Origin: Amycolatopsis sp. DSM 110486
GTDB lineage: Bacteria; Actinomycetota; Actinomycetes; Mycobacteriales; Pseudonocardiaceae
Direction: 5' to 3'
DNA: 64,000 bases
Assembly: GCF_019468465.1 (NCBI RefSeq)
Contig: NZ_CP080519.1
Coordinates: 4,107,001 to 4,171,000, forward strand
Numbering within the stretch: the first letter of the stretch is position 1; every line of letters begins with the position of its first letter. Positions 60,346 through 64,000 of the stretch are shown here, in pieces. The notes below the pieces were generated by a model, which was given only the letters and a program-made list of their open reading frames with translations, did no database searches and was not told where the DNA came from. A program made the translations under genes and the position numbers.

Positions 60346-62889
60346 TCAGCGGCCGGAGGTGTGGGGGGACGGCGTGGCGCCCAGGAAAGGCAGCACCTCC
60401 GAGCCGTCCAGCAGGGCCGACAGCGCGAGCAGCACGCCCGCGCTCCCGGTGGTGACGTCGGTCGACAGCCGCAGCAGCTGGTTGCCAGGGAAGGCCAAGC
60501 CGCCGCGGAACGGGATGGCGTGCCAGGCCAGGCGCGCCAGGTGCAGGTCGATGGCCGAGCGAACCCGCTCCGAGGGCGAAGCGGCGAACGACAGCGCCGC
60601 CAGCAGACCCGCGCGGCCGTGCAGCAGGCCGGGCTGGATCACGAACTCGCCGCGGCACGCCTCGCGCAGCGCGGGCAGACTCGAACACGCCAAAGCGGAA
60701 GGCGAAACCCGCGCCAGCTGCTCCAGCACCATCAAGATCCCCGCGCTGCCGATCCCCGCATACGGCAGCGTCCGACGCTCACCGTCGCGGACTTGCAGGG
60801 AGCCGTCGTCCGCCGTGGCGCATTCTTCGAGGTCGCGGCGCAGCGCTTGGTCCGCGAACGACAGCCACGCGGGCTCACCGGTCCGCTCGTACAGCCGGAT
60901 GAACAGCAACGCCGGCCCCGACCACCCGCTCAACAGGCCCGCCCGCGCGAACTTCCCCGGCGGCGCGGCCGTCTCCAACGTCTCGGCCAGTCGCACCGCG
61001 GTCGCCAACGCCTGCCGCCCGTACTCGTTGTCGCCGCGCGAAGTCGCGAAGTGGAGCTGCGTCAAGGCAATCCCGGCGAGCCCGCCCTCGAAGGCGTGGT
61101 CGGTGGTCTGGTCCACCAGAGCCCGGGACGCGGCCAGCACTGCCGAAGCCGCGTCGCGGTGGCCGAAGTGCTCGAGCACGTACGCGATCCCGTGGCTGCC
61201 GTCGAAGAACCCAGGCCGCGCGGGCGGTTCGCGGCGCACGGCGTCGAGCAGCCACTGCTCGTGCTCAGGGAACCGCCCGGCTCCGGCCACGTCCAGCGCC
61301 CACAGCACACCTGCCGCGCCGAAGCCGAAACACGCGCCGCCCACCCGGAACTGCTCGATGTCGCCCGGGAACAACCGGTCCAGTCGCGACGGGGTGGCCG
61401 AAGCCAGCACACCCTCCACGACCTGCTTGCGCACCAGCGTCCAGTCGGGCCGCTCCTCGTCGAGCTCGGTTAGACCGCCGACCCGGTCGTCGCCCAGCAC
61501 CCGCACCAGCTCGTCCGCGTACCCGTCGGCCAGCCCGAACCGCCGCTGCGCGAACTCCGCGGCACCCCGCAGCTTCGCCGGCGCCAGCTCCAGCAGCGTC
61601 GCCAACGGCAGGAACAGCCACAGCCGCAGCATCGCCAGCGCGTACCGGTCGATGTCGAACCCGTGCCGGTCGGCCGGCGCGCGGAATCCGGGCGCTCCCA
61701 ACGCCGGCCGCGAGCCCGAAGCGACGTCGAACGCCATCTCGAAGTCGATCAGCGACACCGTGTCGTCGTCGGCCACCAGCACGTTCAGCGCGTGCAGGTC
61801 ACCGAACACCACCCCGCGTTCGTGCAGGTCGGCGACGATCCGCTCCACCTGCGCGAGCACCCCCAGCGCCCGGTCGCGGTACGCCAGCAGGTCGGCCTCG
61901 GTGCTGTCGCGGCGTGTGAGCGGGTAGTGCAGTGCGAGCCAGCTGCCCAGCGATGTCCCAGGCATCCGCTGCATCGCCAGGTAGTGGTGCTCCCACACGG
62001 TGAAGCGCTCGTACGCGTCCGGAACGCCCGGAACGTCCGCCAGCCGCTGGAGAACCTCGTGTTCGCGCTCCAATCGTTCGACGGCGTCGACCAGCTCGCG
62101 GTCCAGCCCGGCGTGGGGCCGGGCCTCCTTCAGCACGACCTCCGCCCCGTCCGCCCTGCGCTCGGCGACGTACACGCCGCCGCCGTTGGAGAAGTGCAGG
62201 GAGCTCGTCACGCGGTAGGGGAACTGCCCCGGATCGCCGCCTTTGCGCGCGGCGAGGCTCGCGTCCAGGCACACCGGAATCTTCACCCAATCGGGTACCG
62301 AGAAAACGGGCTCGCGCCGGTCGGGCACGGGTGTACCGTCGGGTTTGCGGATCGCGAGCACCCGTGTGCCGTCGTGTTCCACCCATTGTTCGGCGAATCC
62401 GCCATAACGTACGTATAACGGCCCGGATTCGTACCGAAGGTCGCTGAGTACATAAGCGCCGTGTTCGCCAGTCAGCCGCTCGGAAAGATCTTGAAGAACC
62501 CGTGTCAGTTCGCGCTCGTCGAGCGGATAAAGCGTGATCAACTTGCCGCTTCCGTCGCGAGGTGCATATTTCGAATTCCGCGCCAGCAGGATGGTCCGGG
62601 ACTGCAGGTGCTTGAACGCCACGCGACGGTCCACGCAGTACTCGTGCACTGCCGCCAGCACGCGGTCCGCATTGTCCATTCCGGCCGAAACGTGGACCTT
62701 CCAGCCCTGTTCGGGCAGGTCAACGCCCTGCGGGTGCAGCACGCGCCAGATGCCGCGCGTGCCCACCGTCCACATCGGTCCCGGCGCCGGCAGCCCGGCG
62801 GCGAAGTCGTCGGCGGGCGCTCCGGTTTCGCGTTGTTCGTCGAAGAACAGCGGATCCGCGAAGCAGAACGCTTCATACCGCATGTCCAT
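60346..62889 (-). CDS. lanKC: class III lanthipeptide synthetase (RamC/LabKC type)
   Basis: 847 residues from ATG 62889 (MDMRYEAF; ATG 62883 possible). Three domains: an N-terminal phospho-Ser/Thr lyase (residues 1-200; GWKVHVSAGMDNAD 62-75, KHLQSR near 95), a Ser/Thr kinase (about 230-465; Lys 254 in VVLKEARP, GDLHALNV 363-370, DFE 382-384) and a LanC-like cyclase (470-847; FDGSHGIAYVLEHFG, GWSGPALLFIRLYER, LLHGRAGLLAALSFA) lacking the zinc Cys-Cys-His as usual in class III. It phosphorylates, dehydrates and cyclises the precursor. Confidence 0.93.
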   Translation of the reverse strand: MDMRYEAFCFADPLFFDEQRETGAPADDFAAGLPAPGPMWTVGTRGIWRVLHPQGVDLPEQGWKVHVSAGMDNADRVLAAVHEYCVDRRVAFKHLQSRTILLARNSKYAPRDGSGKLITLYPLDERELTRVLQDLSERLTGEHGAYVLSDLRYESGPLYVRYGGFAEQWVEHDGTRVLAIRKPDGTPVPDRREPVFSVPDWVKIPVCLDASLAARKGGDPGQFPYRVTSSLHFSNGGGVYVAERRADGAEVVLKEARPHAGLDRELVDAVERLEREHEVLQRLADVPGVPDAYERFTVWEHHYLAMQRMPGTSLGSWLALHYPLTRRDSTEADLLAYRDRALGVLAQVERIVADLHERGVVFGDLHALNVLVADDDTVSLIDFEMAFDVASGSRPALGAPGFRAPADRHGFDIDRYALAMLRLWLFLPLATLLELAPAKLRGAAEFAQRRFGLADGYADELVRVLGDDRVGGLTELDEERPDWTLVRKQVVEGVLASATPSRLDRLFPGDIEQFRVGGACFGFGAAGVLWALDVAGAGRFPEHEQWLLDAVRREPPARPGFFDGSHGIAYVLEHFGHRDAASAVLAASRALVDQTTDHAFEGGLAGIALTQLHFATSRGDNEYGRQALATAVRLAETLETAAPPGKFARAGLLSGWSGPALLFIRLYERTGEPAWLSFADQALRRDLEECATADDGSLQVRDGERRTLPYAGIGSAGILMVLEQLARVSPSALACSSLPALREACRGEFVIQPGLLHGRAGLLAALSFAASPSERVRSAIDLHLARLAWHAIPFRGGLAFPGNQLLRLSTDVTTGSAGVLLALSALLDGSEVLPFLGATPSPHTSGR

Positions 62890-63423
62890 GAAACCGCACC
62901 CTCCGCGTACTTCCGCACTCCCTGACGAGGAATATTCCCGCACGCCGGAGGTGTAAAGGCCAATCCGCCAACCCGGGGGTTCGGCTGGGCTGATCAGGGT
63001 AGACAGAAGTGCCGCCGAAGTCCGAAACCGGGGACCCTGTGTGATTTCACGGATTACTCGACCACTCGGTCGTGGTGTAACACCCGGCTCGTCGCATTGT
63101 TCATGCAGGTCCGGCGAAGTGCGGCATACTCTGCCGATCGTTACCGATCCGACCACAGTCACGGCCGAATGGCTTCGTGGCGGCGGTTACGTGCCGCGTG
63201 GGGGTCGGCCTACTTTTGGCCGGATCAGTAACTGTACCGTGAAATTGGCAGAATGCCATCAACGGATTCCGGTGCCCGATTTCGACGGCAGCGTGGAGCT
63301 GGGGGACGGCTCAGTCCACAGGAGACCGACGGTCGTGGCGCCGGCCACGTCGGCGGCCCTCGGCGAACAGCCCCGGAAACGCCAGCGGGTACGTTGTGGC
63401 CAGCGCGGCAGAAGGAGGAACGG
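62890..63423. other. 534-bp gap upstream of lanKC
   Basis: No gene with features of a RamR regulator or any other family. It must hold the lanKC promoter (minus strand) and that of the membrane gene at 63424. Candidate -35/-10 sets are not clear to me. GAGGGTG lies about ten bases before ATG 62889. Confidence 0.4.
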
Positions 63424-63789
63424 GTGATTCTCGGTTTCGCGGTGGCGGTGGCGGTGTGCGCACTGCTGGTCGCGCTGTGGAGCTTCCTGCAGGCCGCGCG
63501 AAAACGCCTGCCGGACACCCCGCTGCTCGTCGCGCTCGGTGTGGTCGAGGTGCTGCTGATCGCCCAGCTCGTGGTCGGCATCGTGCTGCTCGCGAGCGGT
63601 GAGAAGCCCGGCAGCCTCGCCACGTTCCTGGCCTACCTGATCGGCTGCCTGGTCGTGCTGCCGGTCGGCGCGGTGTGGGCGCTGGCCGAGCGGAGCCGGT
63701 CGAGCACGGTCGTGCTCGGCATCGCCTGCCTGGCCATCCCGGTGATGGTGCTGCGACTGAACGAGGTGTGGAGTGGAGCAAGCGCGTAA
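63424..63789 (+). CDS. small membrane protein, four helices
   Basis: 121 residues from GTG 63424, with AAGGAGG five bases upstream. Four hydrophobic segments: ILGFAVAVAVCALLVALWSF, LLVALGVVEVLLIAQLVVGI, FLAYLIGCLVVLPVGAVWAL and STVVLGIACLAIPVMVLRL. No family is named with confidence. Its 3' end overlaps the next gene by 17 bases, so both are translated from one mRNA. Confidence 0.75.
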   Translation: MILGFAVAVAVCALLVALWSFLQAARKRLPDTPLLVALGVVEVLLIAQLVVGIVLLASGEKPGSLATFLAYLIGCLVVLPVGAVWALAERSRSSTVVLGIACLAIPVMVLRLNEVWSGASA

Positions 63790-64000
63790 GACGGCCACGG
63801 GCCCGGGCCGGGTGCTGGTCGCGGTGTACGCGATCTTCGCGCTGGCCGCGACCTCGCGCGCCGGCGTCCAGATCGGCACGAAGTTCCACGAAGCGCCGCT
63901 GGCCTACGTGCTCTCGGCCTTCGCCGCCGTCGTCTACCTCCTCGCGACCTTCGCCCTCGCCAAAGGCGGCGAACGCTGGTGGCGCGTCGCGCTCGTGGCC
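63773..64000 (+). CDS. membrane protein, 3' end outside window
   Basis: 76 codons visible from GTG 63773, which overlaps the previous gene by 17 bases. VLVAVYAIFALAATSRAGVQ and AYVLSAFAAVVYLLATFAL are two membrane helices with the conserved-looking TSRAGVQIGTKFHEAP between them. Product unknown; cut by the window edge. Confidence 0.7.
   Translation, partial: MEQARKTATGPGRVLVAVYAIFALAATSRAGVQIGTKFHEAPLAYVLSAFAAVVYLLATFALAKGGERWWRVALVA

Noticed and set aside
63041..63427. 128-codon open frame upstream of the small membrane-protein gene
   Set aside because: No good start signal or domain, and its 3' end overlaps a gene with a strong ribosome binding site.

Overview
This is chromosomal DNA of a high-GC, antibiotic-producing actinomycete. 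The class III (SapB/Ram-type) lanthipeptide operon, the complete cvnABCD conservon, the indole prenyltransferase/tryptophanase pair, the Methyltransf_19 (DUF574) protein and the MT0933-type antitoxin all point to Streptomyces/Pseudonocardiaceae. An Amycolatopsis-like organism is my best guess from gene content; no rRNA or tRNA gene is present to settle it. Genes are densely packed, with many 4-bp ATGA/GTGA stop-start overlaps.

Layout. 1-13,900: a TetR/SnoaL pair, a lipoprotein locus, an ABC exporter divergent from a GbsR/MarR-type regulator, a TetR/NAD(P)-reductase pair with a double palindromic operator, an SGNH hydrolase, and a three-gene module of ECF sigma factor, small beta-rich protein and TPR-CHAT protease-like protein, then a NodB deacetylase. 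13,900-31,100: housekeeping and stress genes (FUSC exporter, tyrA, a FadH-like dienoyl-CoA reductase with PadR, patatin, OhrR with an HSL esterase, a secreted esterase, a beta-lactamase-like protein, a DUF4383 protein behind a stress-sigma promoter, a PcaB-like lyase, DinB). 31,100-37,800: a frameshifted SDR with TetR, an acyl-CoA ligase, two divergent acyl-CoA dehydrogenases, a lipoprotein and a hydrolase.

37,770-47,960 is a catabolic locus: a six-gene minus-strand operon (CoxG-like protein, three-subunit molybdenum hydroxylase, alpha/beta hydrolase, UbiD-type decarboxylase) divergent from an IclR regulator and two aromatic-acid-type MFS transporters. Related IclR-like sites (ATAGAGGAC) sit at both promoters, so the whole block is probably one regulon for uptake, ring hydroxylation, hydrolysis and decarboxylation of a (hetero)aromatic acid.

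48,030-51,750 is a compact indole-alkaloid locus: SAM methyltransferase, DMATS-type indole prenyltransferase and tryptophanase. It converges on a cvnABCD conservon (51,808-55,694). 56,113-62,889 is a class III lanthipeptide operon in the order lanKC, lanA, ABC exporter half 1, ABC exporter half 2. Its 50-residue precursor has an unusual His/Gly-rich segment between leader and core. An array of five short direct repeats and a 14-bp hairpin lie between precursor and exporter, and a 93-bp tandem repeat forms the N-terminus of the first exporter subunit. The window ends in two small membrane-protein genes, the last cut by the window edge.
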